Assembly (NCBI GenBank): GCA_036435485.1
Contig: CM071598.1
Span: 205,757,148-205,821,147 of the forward strand
Direction: 5' to 3'
DNA from: Saposhnikovia divaricata
Taxonomy: Eukaryota > Streptophyta > Magnoliopsida > Apiales > Apiaceae
Length of the DNA stretch: 64,000 bases
How positions within the stretch are numbered: the stretch's first letter is position 1; each line of letters starts with the position of its first letter. The notes under the pieces were generated by a model. It searched no databases and was not told where the DNA came from. It was given only the letters and a program-made list of their open reading frames with translations. Below are positions 12,265 to 22,005 of the stretch, piece by piece. Position numbers and translations under genes: made by a program.

Positions 12265-12300
12265 TCCTTCCCCCACTTAAAACATGGCATGTCCTCATGC
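12265..12300 (-). other. Second polypurine-like module inside Gyp-A
   Basis: The minus strand reads gcatgaggacatgcc followed by ttttaagtgggggaaggatt, close in layout to the LTR-proximal polypurine tract and its upstream gggac word. It could be a second plus-strand start or a relic of a duplicated 3' end. Confidence 0.6.
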
Positions 12301-12499
12301 ATTACAAATAAAAATGAGGGAGAAACAAAGTGAAAGAAAACTCCCCTAAAAATAAGCAACGAGGATCGGGAGCACCACTCATATTTGCTAAAATCCAACT
12401 CCGTCTTTGCACGTCAAGAATTGAATAAATGCCACACACCACAATCAACTCAACAAAAATAACGGACAAGCCAAAATCCAACACCCTACAAAGCCCTGC

Positions 12500-13330
12500 A
12501 AGACTCTAGTTAAGGAAATACAAATAAAAAAAATATTTGTTTTTGGTTTTTTTTTTAAATAAAATAAAATAAAATAACAAACCAATTTATAAAAAAAATA
12601 AAATAAAAATCAAATCAAATTTAAAACTGAAATAAAAATAAAATCAAAAATCAAATTTAAGACTAAAACTAAAATCAAATAAATCAAAAAAAGTAAAAAA
12701 AATCAAATTGAGAATTAAAATAAAATAAAATAATTACTTAATTTTAAAAAATTAAAAACTAAATTCAAATATAAAAAGAATTAAATTTTGTTTTTTGGCT
12801 TTTTTTTTAAAAATAAAATAAAATGAAAAAAAAATACAATAAAAATAAAAATAAAAATAATAATAATAATAATAATAATAAACTAACAAATTAATAATAA
12901 ATCAAAATCAAATTTAAAACTAAAATAAAATCAAATCAATTAACTAAAAATTAATAATAAAATAAAAAATTCAAAAATCAAATTCAAAGTGAATTTAAAT
13001 TGATTATTGAATTTAAAAAAAAACTTAATTCAGAAAATTAAAAACTGAAAATCAAAAGAAAAGAAAAGAAGAAGGCAAAAAAAATAATAATAATAATAAT
13101 AAAATGAATTACTAACCAATTAATAATAAAATAAAAAACAAAATAAAATTAATTTAAATTAATTTCTGAATTTATAAAATTTTTTAAGTTTAGAAAATTA
13201 AAATTGAAAATCAAGAACAAAATTAAAAAAACAATGAATAAAAAGAAATAAAACAAAAAAAAAAATACAAAACAAAAAACAAAAAATACAAAACAAAAAA
13301 TACAAAAAAAAAAACTATAACTAAACTAAA
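12500..13330. repeat. A-rich low-complexity tract in Gyp-A
   Basis: About 830 bp made almost only of A with scattered T and C (aaataaaat, aataataat words, several oligo-A runs). No coding or structural signal beyond simple-sequence expansion is seen. Confidence 0.8.
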
Positions 13331-14620
13331 CTAAAGAAAAACAGGACACGGGGGCTGGTGTGGTTTTGGGGATGAACGGGTGCAGGAGGAAAAAAAATGG
13401 AAGGGGCAGCGCTTGTTTTAGTTTAGAAAAAACAGGGGGGGAAGTGATGGTTGGTTGGAAAAAAAAATGGAGATGGTTGTGTTGCAGGTTCGGAGGAATG
13501 GAGAACCTTGGTGGAATTGGAAGGGTGCAGTGAGATGGATTGGTAGTGTGGTGGGTTTGAAGAAGAAGGAGGTGAGATGGGGATGGTAAGGGACGAAGGG
13601 GGAATGGGTTTGTGGATCGGAGGAGGAAACAGGTGAGTGTGATTGGACGGGAAGAATGGTGGGGGGTGAAGAGAAGGTGGAGTGGTGGTGTGGGTCGAGA
13701 AACGCAGCGGGATTGGTGGTGGAATGATGTTGCTGCGAAATGGGGACTGCAAGGAAGAGGGAAGAAAGGTGAGGAGGGTGTTGAATGGAAGTTGTGGGTG
13801 GTGGTATGGGTGGGTGTTCGGAAAAACAGAGCGGGCTGGAGTGGAGGGCGAAGAGAAAGTTGGAGGGTGAAGGTCGTGAGGTAGGCTGGAGAAGATGGGG
13901 ACTGGAGGTTGGGTGAATTGTGTAAGCAGGTGAACGGAAAGGAGAGAACGGGGTGGTGTTGTTTGCGGGAACATGGGAGGAGGGAGATGGTGAGGATGCG
14001 TGGTGGTGTGGAAAGAATAGAGGGCTGGTGCGTGGTTGTTCAGTGATGGCGGCGGACAGGAGTTGTTGTGAGTCGAGGGAGAGAATTGGTATGGGGAGGT
14101 GCTGTGTGGATGATGTTATGGGCGAGAGGGGGGCTGTTGTACGGTGGTGAAAAAGGGTGGAGGGGTGGTAATGACTGGAGAATTGTTGGTTGTAGGAGTT
14201 AGGAGGAATAAGGTGGGAGGAGATAAGGGTGTAGGTTGACGGCGGTTGCTGTTCGACGGTGGTAATGAACAAGGTGGATTTGGACAGTGGTGTTGCATTT
14301 GGAACAGAGGTGGAGGGAAATGGGCGTTTGCTGGTGGTGGATATGGAGGGATGGAGGAGAATTCGAAGGTGAAGGAGGTAGGGAATGAAGGTGGGTGTTG
14401 AAACTGTTGAAGAATGGTAATGTTGGGGGGGGGTTGAGGGTTGAAGCTGGAGTGGTTTGAAATGGGAGGCTGAGAAAAGGTGGAGGTCTGGTGGTGAGGA
14501 ATTAAAAAGGGGAGAAAAGAGGATTGTCTATGCCTGCTCTGTTTTGTATTTTTTTTTTCGCACGGCTGTACAACGAGTGGGTGGAGGGCTGAGAATTCCA
14601 CTCATTTTGCACTACAACTC
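13330..14620. repeat. Purine-biased (G-rich on +) low-complexity block in Gyp-A
   Basis: For about 1.25 kb the plus strand is dominated by gg, gga, ggtgg and gaagg words; on the element strand it is C/T-rich. Overlapping open frames appear on both strands (284, 183 and 161 codons on minus), rich in Pro, Ser, Thr and His, which is what the composition would give by chance. I therefore call it non-coding. It adjoins the A-rich tract, with an abrupt change near 13340. Confidence 0.7.
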
Positions 14621-15175
14621 TGGCAGAAGCTGAAAAAAATTGCACGGGCTGCTGCACGGCTTGTTGCACGGCCTACACCCCGTACAACAGCCCGTGCAGC
14701 TCTAAAATTTTACAAAAACTATTTTTTTTTCTTTTTTTTTTTTAGAAAATTCACACAAATCCTTGAATGCTTGAATAAAATACTAATTCCTGAAAACATG
14801 AAACAAACACATCAAGGCACAAGTGGAAAAAAAATATAAAATCATAAAAATGAGAATTAACGATACTAAATATTATTGAGCGGGGCATTATTATTACAAT
14901 TTTTTTTTGAAAATCTATTATAAAATTCATTAATCAAACCACAAAAATACATAATTTTTTTTTTTGGGATATTTTCTTAGAATTAAAATAGATGAAAAAT
15001 GGAATCCTCACTCACTAATATTTAGATCAATATCAAAACACCATACATAAATGCAAGCGAGGAATAAAATCTAACACACACATAAAAATATATAAATTCA
15101 TGCGTACCTTGGGTTGCCTCCCAAAAGCGCTTTGGTTATTGTCGTTGACTCGACTTATTTATACAACTATTCTAA
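14621..15175. other. Non-coding spacer in Gyp-A with GC-rich palindromes
   Basis: At about 14641-14700 there are tgcacggc and cccgtacaacagcccgtgcagc words related to the palindromic motifs of the Gyp-A LTR. The rest is AT-rich without a gene. Confidence 0.5.
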
Positions 15176-16044
15176 CTAATGAGGTGAAAAAGCAAATAAA
15201 TGCACATACCTACGAATCAATAATAAGAACAAGGTGTGCAAATATACCTTCGATCCATAAAAATATAAAAATATTTTTATGATCTTCACATCTTCAAGAG
15301 ACTTTGAAAAATAAAAGTAGTTAGAAAAATCGTTAGAATAATCATTATAACTACGACTCAAAAATTGTTCCCAAATTGGATCCTTATATACCCAAGCAAA
15401 AATTTCAACCTCATCAATCTTAAGCTCAAATTCCTTCTCAATTTTAATTGGACATTCATCAATTTTTATCTCATCTACCAATTCATTAAGCACAAAAGTA
15501 TTTTCTAAATTTGGTAGATCCTCAACTGCATCCAATTTATCATCATTAAGCTTAGGGCAATCGTCAACTAAACAAGCAAATTCATCATGCACAACATTTT
15601 CATTAATTACAAAACAAGAATCATGATTAGTAGGAGAATTGACCTCCTCTAATCGACTCACGGTTTCGGCTAGTTGACTCATTTGCTTCTCCAAGTTGGA
15701 TATGATTTGAGAAGTGTTCTTTTCCAAGTTGGATATCCTTTGAAAAGTGATGTTTGAAATTGGAGGTTATTTGCCGCCATTTGCTTCATCATTTCTTCAA
15801 GTGATGACAATGTAGATGAAGAAGACCCTTGATGGCCATGGGAATTATATTGTGGATCATAACATTGATATTCAAAAGCATATGAATAATCGATGCTAGG
15901 AGGGTAAGGAGCATAGCATGAGTTTGTAGAATAGAAAGAATTCACCTGATATGCATTTAAATTCTGAAAAGAATTAAAATCTTGATATCGTTCTTGATCA
16001 TAGGTGAAATCTTGAGCGTTATTCCAACCACAATAGTTATCCAT
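15176..16044 (-). pseudogene. Gag-tail-like ORF of Gyp-A, frameshifted
   Basis: The frame opens with MDNYCGWNNAQDFTYDQERY about 145 nt after the primer site and contains SSLEEMMKQMAANNLQFQ, a motif found in the C-terminal part of Athila/Tat Gag proteins. It shifts frame near 15735-15750, where a heptad-like repeat (ISNLEK) begins, and continues as MSQLAETVSRLEE and an acidic tail to 15176. The capsid part, zinc knuckle and all pol domains are missing. It may be an RNA-binding or Gag-interacting remnant that helps packaging, but that is inference. Confidence 0.6.
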
Positions 16045-16187
16045 CGCCTCCTGAAAGAGTTAGTTCATGTCTATTTCCAATAAACATGAAGACACACCAA
16101 TAAAAAAAGAAAGAAAAAAAGAAACTATATACAAAGATAAAATCTAAAATATAAGAAACAATTAACTCAAAATTAATATTGTTGCCT

Positions 16188-16205
16188 TCCCCGGCAGCGG
16201 CGCCA
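16188..16205 (-). other. Primer binding site of Gyp-A (tRNA-Asp)
   Basis: The minus strand reads tggcgccgctgccgggga three bases inside the LTR. It is complementary, with one mismatch, to the 3' end of plant tRNA-Asp, the primer used by Athila and related Ty3 elements. Confidence 0.85.
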
Positions 16206-16208
16206 ATT

Positions 16209-17446
16209 TGAAGGTAGTGTTTTTCGAAGATCGTTCACAGGGAAGGACTATCAATATCGATTTCGAGTATATTATCTCTTACAATCTAGAAGTGTGAACA
16301 AGGGGGGGTTTTGAGTTTGTTGAGGCGTTTTATCAAACACCTTGAACACAAGAAATAAATTGCTATAAAAATACAACTAAGTTAAAGGCAACTATCCAAA
16401 TTTACCACACAACACAATGAGTGAATTAGCAAGATATAGGGATATTCGACCCAAGGATAATGGCAACTCAAGCACTTCAACCCAACAACAAACAAATATA
16501 TCCAACTCTACCTAACCAAGATAATTGGTGAAGCACACAATCACTTATTTCTCTTCTATTATAAACACTAATTTAGTGAAGCACATAAATTAGCTCTCTT
16601 GATAATAGCTACCAATAATGAAGCACTACTAGTATAACCAAATCAAGGAATTAAACAAAGAGAGGCTAGGACAAACCCAAGGATGAGAAGCTCAACCTAG
16701 GTATTTGTACTTGAATCTTGAAGTTTAGGCACGCCAAACCTTGTGCTACTACAATGAATGTACTAACAATTACGGATTAGCACAAACAATTAGCAATTGA
16801 AATTACAAGAAGAGCAAGATGAAGCAACTTACAAATCTTCAAGCAAAATCATAAACAATACAACACAAGTATTCAAGATAGAGTGAAATAGATCTTACTT
16901 AAATTGAATGGGTTTAGTACAAGAGATGCTTCCTTGAGCCAAATATATGGAGTTAGTTACTCATAATCAATGCTAGATTATGAGTAATAAGTGTTTTTAT
17001 CTCTACTTGACTAACCCTAATTTTATACTTGAAGAGGCTAGGTTGAAGATGAAGTTAGATGTTAGGTTAAGTTAGATCATATGTTATGTTTTGAGCCCTT
17101 CTCTTTAATACACAGCAGCTCTGTACGGCCTGTTGAACGGCCGTACAGCTGCCCGTACAGAAAATCTGCTCCTTTGAACGGCCTATTGAACGGCCGTATA
17201 GCTGCCCGTACGAGATAAAATCTTCAATATAATGCATTAAACGCCTCCCGGCATCATGAGCTTGCATCTTCTAACTTCCCTCTTGAATAATCTTCGCTTT
17301 CAAGCCCAAAATAATCCATCTTTTCAACAATTAAGCATGAGACACTGAAAGATGTAAAACATAACAAATATTAATAAAACAACATTCGAAACTAACAAAA
17401 ATGAAGAAGAATAAAAGACAAAATGTGTATAAAATACACGTTATCA
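16209..17446 (-). repeat. 5' LTR of Gyp-A (right copy)
   Basis: Same sequence as 9356-10592 with about a dozen substitutions. It carries the element promoter on the minus strand; no TATA box is assigned with confidence. Confidence 0.93.
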
Positions 17447-17451
17447 GTTGC

Positions 17452-17791
17452 TATAGACCCGATACAAATGGGTACTTTGACATATTTGCCATTATATGTT
17501 CCAGAAGGAATCATTAACCCAAATAAACTCATTGGTGTTGCATTTCTAAGAAGTCAAAGCCACTTTGTTTCGGTATGTACATATTATTTTCTAGTGTGAT
17601 CATACTTGAATTATAATTCATATCATATTTTATTAATGTTACAATTATTATTATTTACAGGTTGCTATGATGGAGAATTGTCCTATTCCAGAGATTTATA
17701 GATTTTGGTTCAAGTTTGGTGAAGTTTCCGTAAATGGATGGGATGTTCCTTTAAAGGCTAGAATTGAGAAATGGAAATTAATACGTGGTTG
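17452..17791 (+). pseudogene. MULE exons 4-5: end of the OTU domain
   Basis: After the Gyp-A duplication (gttgc, 17447-17451) the OTU frame resumes exactly (IDPIQMGTLTYLPLYVPE) and reaches the catalytic His in SQSHFVS. An 88-nt GT-AG intron (17573-17660) follows, then VAMMENCPIPEIYRFWFKF to ...KWKLIRG. The CACTA element begins at 17792; its target duplication ttg supplies the first bases of the original TGA stop, which can still be read across 23344-23347. In the present state the frame runs about 40 residues into the CACTA and stops near 17907. Confidence 0.8.
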
Positions 17792-18030
17792 CACTACTAC
17801 AAAAAGTAGAATAGACATCGCCCCTTTTACATCGGTTCACGATGTCCCCGATGTAAAAACTATCAATGACATCGGTCGGAAAAAAACTGATGTCTTTAAT
17901 ATATTATGAAATCACATTATCAGCCAACCGATGTCATTGACATTTCATTGAAAAATCAATGACATCGGTCAAGGAAACAACTGATGTCTTTGACATATTA
18001 TGACATCGGTCAAAATACAACTGATGTCTA
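17792..18030. repeat. Left subterminal repeats of the CACTA element
   Basis: Six or more copies of gacatcggt or its inverse (aactgatgtc, accgatgtc) occur within 240 bp. In this superfamily such repeats bind the transposase (known for TNPA of En/Spm); the exact motif here is read from the sequence. Confidence 0.85.
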
Positions 18031-18824
18031 AAGTAGGCTTAAAAAAATTGTTACTTCCGCGCTCCCATAATTTTCCCCGCTTAGTGAAATTTTAGTTCCC
18101 TCCATCAGACAATATTCCCCCCTTAGTGAAATTTTAGTTCCCCCAAAATTTTTTTGAGTAAACAATATCCTCACCCAGACAGACAAAAACAAAAAAACAA
18201 AAACAAAAATAACAAAAATTACATTCTCTCCCCCTCTCTCGACTTCACACTCTCTCGACTTCAGATCTTAAGAACCCTAATTCACTCCTTTACTTTCTCT
18301 CTTTCTCTTTCTCGCTTTCTCCTCACTCGACCTCACCCCCTCTCTCTCTACCTCACCTATCTCGAACTCATATTTTAAGAACCCTAGCTAATACCAAAAC
18401 TTTCCCCCCGTTAATACCAAAACCCTTGGTTTTGTTTGTGTAGAAATCAATCGATATACGTTGATTGAACAAACTCGAACCTTGAATCGTGCCATTATCT
18501 TCAATTGTTAGCTCAGTGTTCTTGCAATTTGTAAGTGCTTTTTGAATTTAATTTTTTTATTTTTAATTTACCTTATTCTTACGAATTGGAGCTTGATTCG
18601 GTAAGCATTAGTAAGGAGATTGATTCTTGAGTTTGTTTCATATACAATTAGTAAGTGACTAACTTGTATTATCTTTTAATTGTGTTCTCTATACAGAACA
18701 AAACAGTTTTTGTTTGTATTTGTTTGTTGGTGTTTTGTATATATGTTTTCCTGTTCGTATCTATATGTGTGTTTGAATCTGTTCTCTATTCCTGTTTGTA
18801 TTCTCACATTTGTGTATTTTGTTT
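18031..18824. other. Leader-like segment of the CACTA element
   Basis: A CT-rich stretch (ctctctcgacttc repeats, 18220-18365) precedes two near-copies of a ttaagaaccct word and AT-rich DNA. It resembles a plant promoter and 5' untranslated leader, perhaps also captured, but no protein can be assigned. Confidence 0.35.
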
Positions 18825-18875
18825 TTTACTAACCTGCTTCTCTGAGCTGTTAAACATACGCAAGCACCTAGTCAT
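18825..18875 (+). repeat. 51-bp inverted repeat, left arm
   Basis: This arm matches the inverse of 22341-22391 over 51 bp without mismatch. It ends 9 bp before the first captured VAC14 exon piece. The two arms bracket all VAC14 material. Confidence 0.9.
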
Positions 18876-18884
18876 TTGAAACAG

Positions 18885-21800
18885 GTTCTGAATTTCCTGA
18901 ATGATGTTTTTGACACACTTCTGAAGGCACTATCAGACCCCTCTGATGAGGTTATATATCTTTCTGCTGCTTTATGTCCTGCAGATTACTTGCTTGTTTC
19001 TTTAAGTTGTCAGTTCAATTTCATTTTTGGTCATTTATCACATGTTGTATACTGTTATGAAACATTATTTTTTCTGTTATCAAACATTATTTTGGTCATG
19101 AAACATTTTTTTTATATGTTCTTTGATAATAAACAATAAATATTTAATCAGATGATTCCAATTATCAATTATGTCACGTTTTATGTGCGTTCTGTTGAGC
19201 ATATAGTGCCTGATAGGGTTAAATTTGTTTAAAATTCAAATATTGAACTTCACCTAGTTTTGAAGTTTTAATATGCAATTGTTGTGGGTTCTTTCTCATG
19301 CATACAAACATCAGGGCCTATCTAATTATTTAGCCTATATTGAAGAAGCAGACTTGATTCCTCTTGTTCATACTCTTATGAGTAAATTTTGGGATCTTTT
19401 TTCAGGTAGTGCTCCTGGTGCTTGAGGTGCACGCAGGCATAGCAATCTTGTTGTCTTTCTGGTCCATAATTTTCGTATCGACAACTCTCTGCTAGAGAAG
19501 TGAGTTCTCTCCCTGTCAGCAGTATTTAAGGAGGCGCTATCCTTTTTACTCTTTTTTTGGTCTGTCATATTCTGTTTCTATTCTCAGACGCGGTAGACCT
19601 GCTCATATGAAGAGGCTATCACTCACTGATAATTCAGTTCAGTCGCTCTCATGTCTTGTAACTTTCGTTATTATTTTTAGTTTTTCCTCAATGTGGGAAG
19701 AGTTTCCAACCTCCAGTTGATGTGTGAAAGAATTGCCTAGTACTTACTTTTCAAAAGGTTTTGGAAACACTATTCGTTAGTTATTTTGATGTGTTAGTAG
19801 TTTATCATCAAAATTATTTTTTTACAATTTAACTTTTCTTGGAAGCAGGACATTGTCACAGAGAGTGATCAATTCAGGTTTGCTGTTTCACTAAACTTTC
19901 TATATTTGATTCTTTTGGTAAATGATTAGTATTGCAATTTTGTAACATTATATCTTGTCGTTTTTGGGGTTTTTGATCAGCATCGAAGAATTTATACCAT
20001 TATTGCGGGAGCGTATGAATGTCCTTAATCCTTATGTCCGCCAGTTTTTGGTCGGATGGATCACTGTATTGGACAGTGTTCCAGATATTGATATGCTGGG
20101 TTTTCTTCCTGATTTTCTTGATGGTAAATTGTCATGATTTTATTTTTGATAGATTCCATCTTACTAGGGTGACTTTTGTTTACTACCTTCTTATGTTTGA
20201 TTTGATGAAATTTCAGGCCTATTTAATATGTTAAGTGATTCTAGCCATGAGATTCGACAACAAGCTGATTCTGCATTATCCGAATTTCTTCAGGAGATAA
20301 AAAATTCTCCGGTAAGTGTCTTATTTTAGGACAGGATATGTTAACGTCATTACACATAATCTGCTGCCTAAATAATTTAATTCTCCAACTCCCCCCCTCC
20401 CCACACAGATCTTATACTGCTTCTCATACACTGTGCTTTTGGAAGCACTCCCTTCTAATGTTAGTTTGTATAATACTCCATCACCTGTCCCCTCACTTTC
20501 ACGTAGAGTGCTGCTATTTTTTTTATGTGCCATTTTGATTGCTCTTCCTTTAGGCTATTAAGTAGTCGTTCATGAGCATATTTGAGCTATTGGTATTTTG
20601 ATTACATTAATTGCATTTTATATATATAATTACCATTTACCAGTTAATGTTACATAAAACAAATTCTCATTTATTTTTGCAAATCTCTGACTCAACAAGT
20701 GCTACTTTTGAAGTCAGTAGATTATGGACGCATGGCTGAAATACTTGTTTAGAGGGCAGCTTCCCCAGATGAATTTACGCGATTGACTGCTCTTACTTGG
20801 GTATGGATATTCAGACAAATATCGAATTTCTTTCATATTGGCTTAATTACTTTTATCCTTTTCCACCTCTCTTACCTAATTTTTTCAGCAAATAAAATGA
20901 CAATTTAGCTAATTTCATTCATTTTTCTCAATGCAATGGTTTGTCTTCAGATAAATGAGTTTGTGAAACTTGGTGGGGACCAGCTTGTTCCATACTATGC
21001 CGATATTTTAGGTGCCATTTTGCCATGCATAGCCGATAAAGAAGAAAAAATACGAGTTGTAAGTCAACTGGGATTAAGAAGCTTTTTTACTTGCTTTTTT
21101 CAGAAGTAATTATTTTTCATTATTTGGGTTCTCCTCAGTGTCCATTTGTGCTTACAACACTTTTATTGTTACATCTGTTGGTACTAATTATTGTTTTACT
21201 CATCACCATCAGGTTGCTTGTGAAACTAATGAAGAACTTCGCAGTATGGAGGCAGATCCAGCTGAAGGATTTGATGTAGGAGCAATTCTCTCTATTGCAA
21301 GGAGGTATATTTGATTAAAAAAAAATATGTATAAATACTGAAGGCACTATCTGACCCCTCTGATGTATAATTCCTTTAGTTGGTGTATATAGTACATTCC
21401 ATATGAAGTTACTTATCCAGAAAAACTGAAGACCCTATTTGCACTATATTGTGTTAAGTTACCTATCAGCCAAAACCAAAACCACCCAGTACTTGTACTA
21501 CTTATTAATTGTCTCAATGTCATTTAAACTGCTTTAGAATTTTTTTTTTCTATGATGCCTAGGTGACACAGTTTTGTATTTTCGAATTGTGTTACAGGCT
21601 TTGAATTTAATTTTGCTTACTTCGTCTGAGTTGTCTGACCTTCGAGATCTACTCAGAAAATCTTTGGTGAATTCGGCTGGAACAGACTTATTTCTTGACT
21701 TGTATGCTTCATGGTGCCATTCACCCATGGCAATAATTAGTCTTTGTTTATTATCTCAGGCAAGAGCTGAGAACTTTTAGCATTCTATATTTCCTGTTTA

Positions 21801-22005
21801 TGTAGTTATGTGTGTCACTGTTCTGATAATTTAATATTCATGGTACTGATGCTCTGTGGTTGGCATTTATCTACAGGCTTATCAACATGTAAGTTCTGTC
21901 ATCCAGTCTCTGGCTGAAGAGGATGTCAGTGTCAAGTTCTTGGTTCAGCTGGACAAATTAGTAAATCTGATGGAGACTCCAATATTTGCATATCTTAGGT
22001 TGCAG
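18885..22005 (+). pseudogene. VAC14: Captured VAC14 exons and introns, rearranged
   Basis: VAC14 is the HEAT-repeat scaffold of the PIKfyve/FAB1 complex that makes PI(3,5)P2 on vacuole and endosome membranes. Ten exon pieces with their splice sites are visible: 18885-18950 (VLNFLNDVFDTLLKALSDPS), 19406-19499 (VVLLVLEVHAGIA), 19849-19877 (DIVTESDQF), 19981-20123 (IEEFIPLLRERMNVLNPYVR), 20217-20311, 20714-20800, 20951-21058, 21213-21304, 21598-21759 and 21877-22005. The first two belong, in the normal gene, between the eighth and ninth, so the order is shuffled; a scrap of the first (LKALSDPSD) remains at about 21338-21365. An in-frame TAG at 20750-20752 and a frameshift in the second piece show it cannot make VAC14. 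The exon at 21759 has a GC donor. Confidence 0.9.
19141..19405 (+). other. Unassigned piece between VAC14 fragments
   Basis: Short open stretches read IPIINYVTFYVRSVEHIVPD and YIEEADLIPLVHTLMSKFWD, the second right up to the next VAC14 exon. I do not recognise either; they may be another captured gene or intron by chance. Confidence 0.25.

Larger units (their letters stand above)
9356..17446 (-). mobile_element. Gyp-A: non-autonomous Ty3-type LTR element (tRNA-Asp primed)
   Basis: Two LTRs of about 1237 bp (9356-10592 and 16209-17446) with TG...CA ends enclose 5.6 kb, and a 5-bp duplication gttgc flanks the element (9351-9355, 17447-17451). The primer site matches tRNA-Asp, as in Athila/Tat-related Ty3 elements. 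Only a gag-tail fragment is coded; there is no protease, RT or integrase, so it must borrow enzymes. By eye the LTRs differ at about 13-14 positions, roughly 1%, so the insertion is fairly recent. It disrupts the OTU part of the MULE gene. Confidence 0.92.
6883..17791 (+). pseudogene. MULE transposase with SWIM zinc finger and C-terminal OTU protease domain, interrupted twice
   Basis: This encoded a Mutator-like (MuDR/FAR1-type) transposase fused to an OTU-type cysteine protease. Exons read 6883-6906, 7004-8255, 8333-9355, 17452-17572 and 17661-17791, with GT-AG introns between except where an LTR element (9356-17446) sits. Order of domains: FAR1-like zinc DNA-binding region (GCERS, CGCPF, NGNHNHH), MULE DDE core with D at 7729, D at 7918 and E at 8337 (VESAH), SWIM finger CGCX9CAH at 8595-8639, then OTU with the DGNC motif (Cys codon 9102) and its His at 17561 (SHFVS). 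A one-base frameshift near 7195-7203 breaks the N-terminal part. The original stop TGA was split by a CACTA insertion at 17792. Transposase activity acts in the nucleus; the role of the OTU part is unknown. Confidence 0.88.

Noticed and set aside
13418..14601. Minus-strand ORFs of 284, 183 and 161 codons rich in Pro, Ser, Thr and His
   Set aside because: They overlap in different frames, and opposite-strand frames are open too; the composition of the block explains them. No domain is recognisable.
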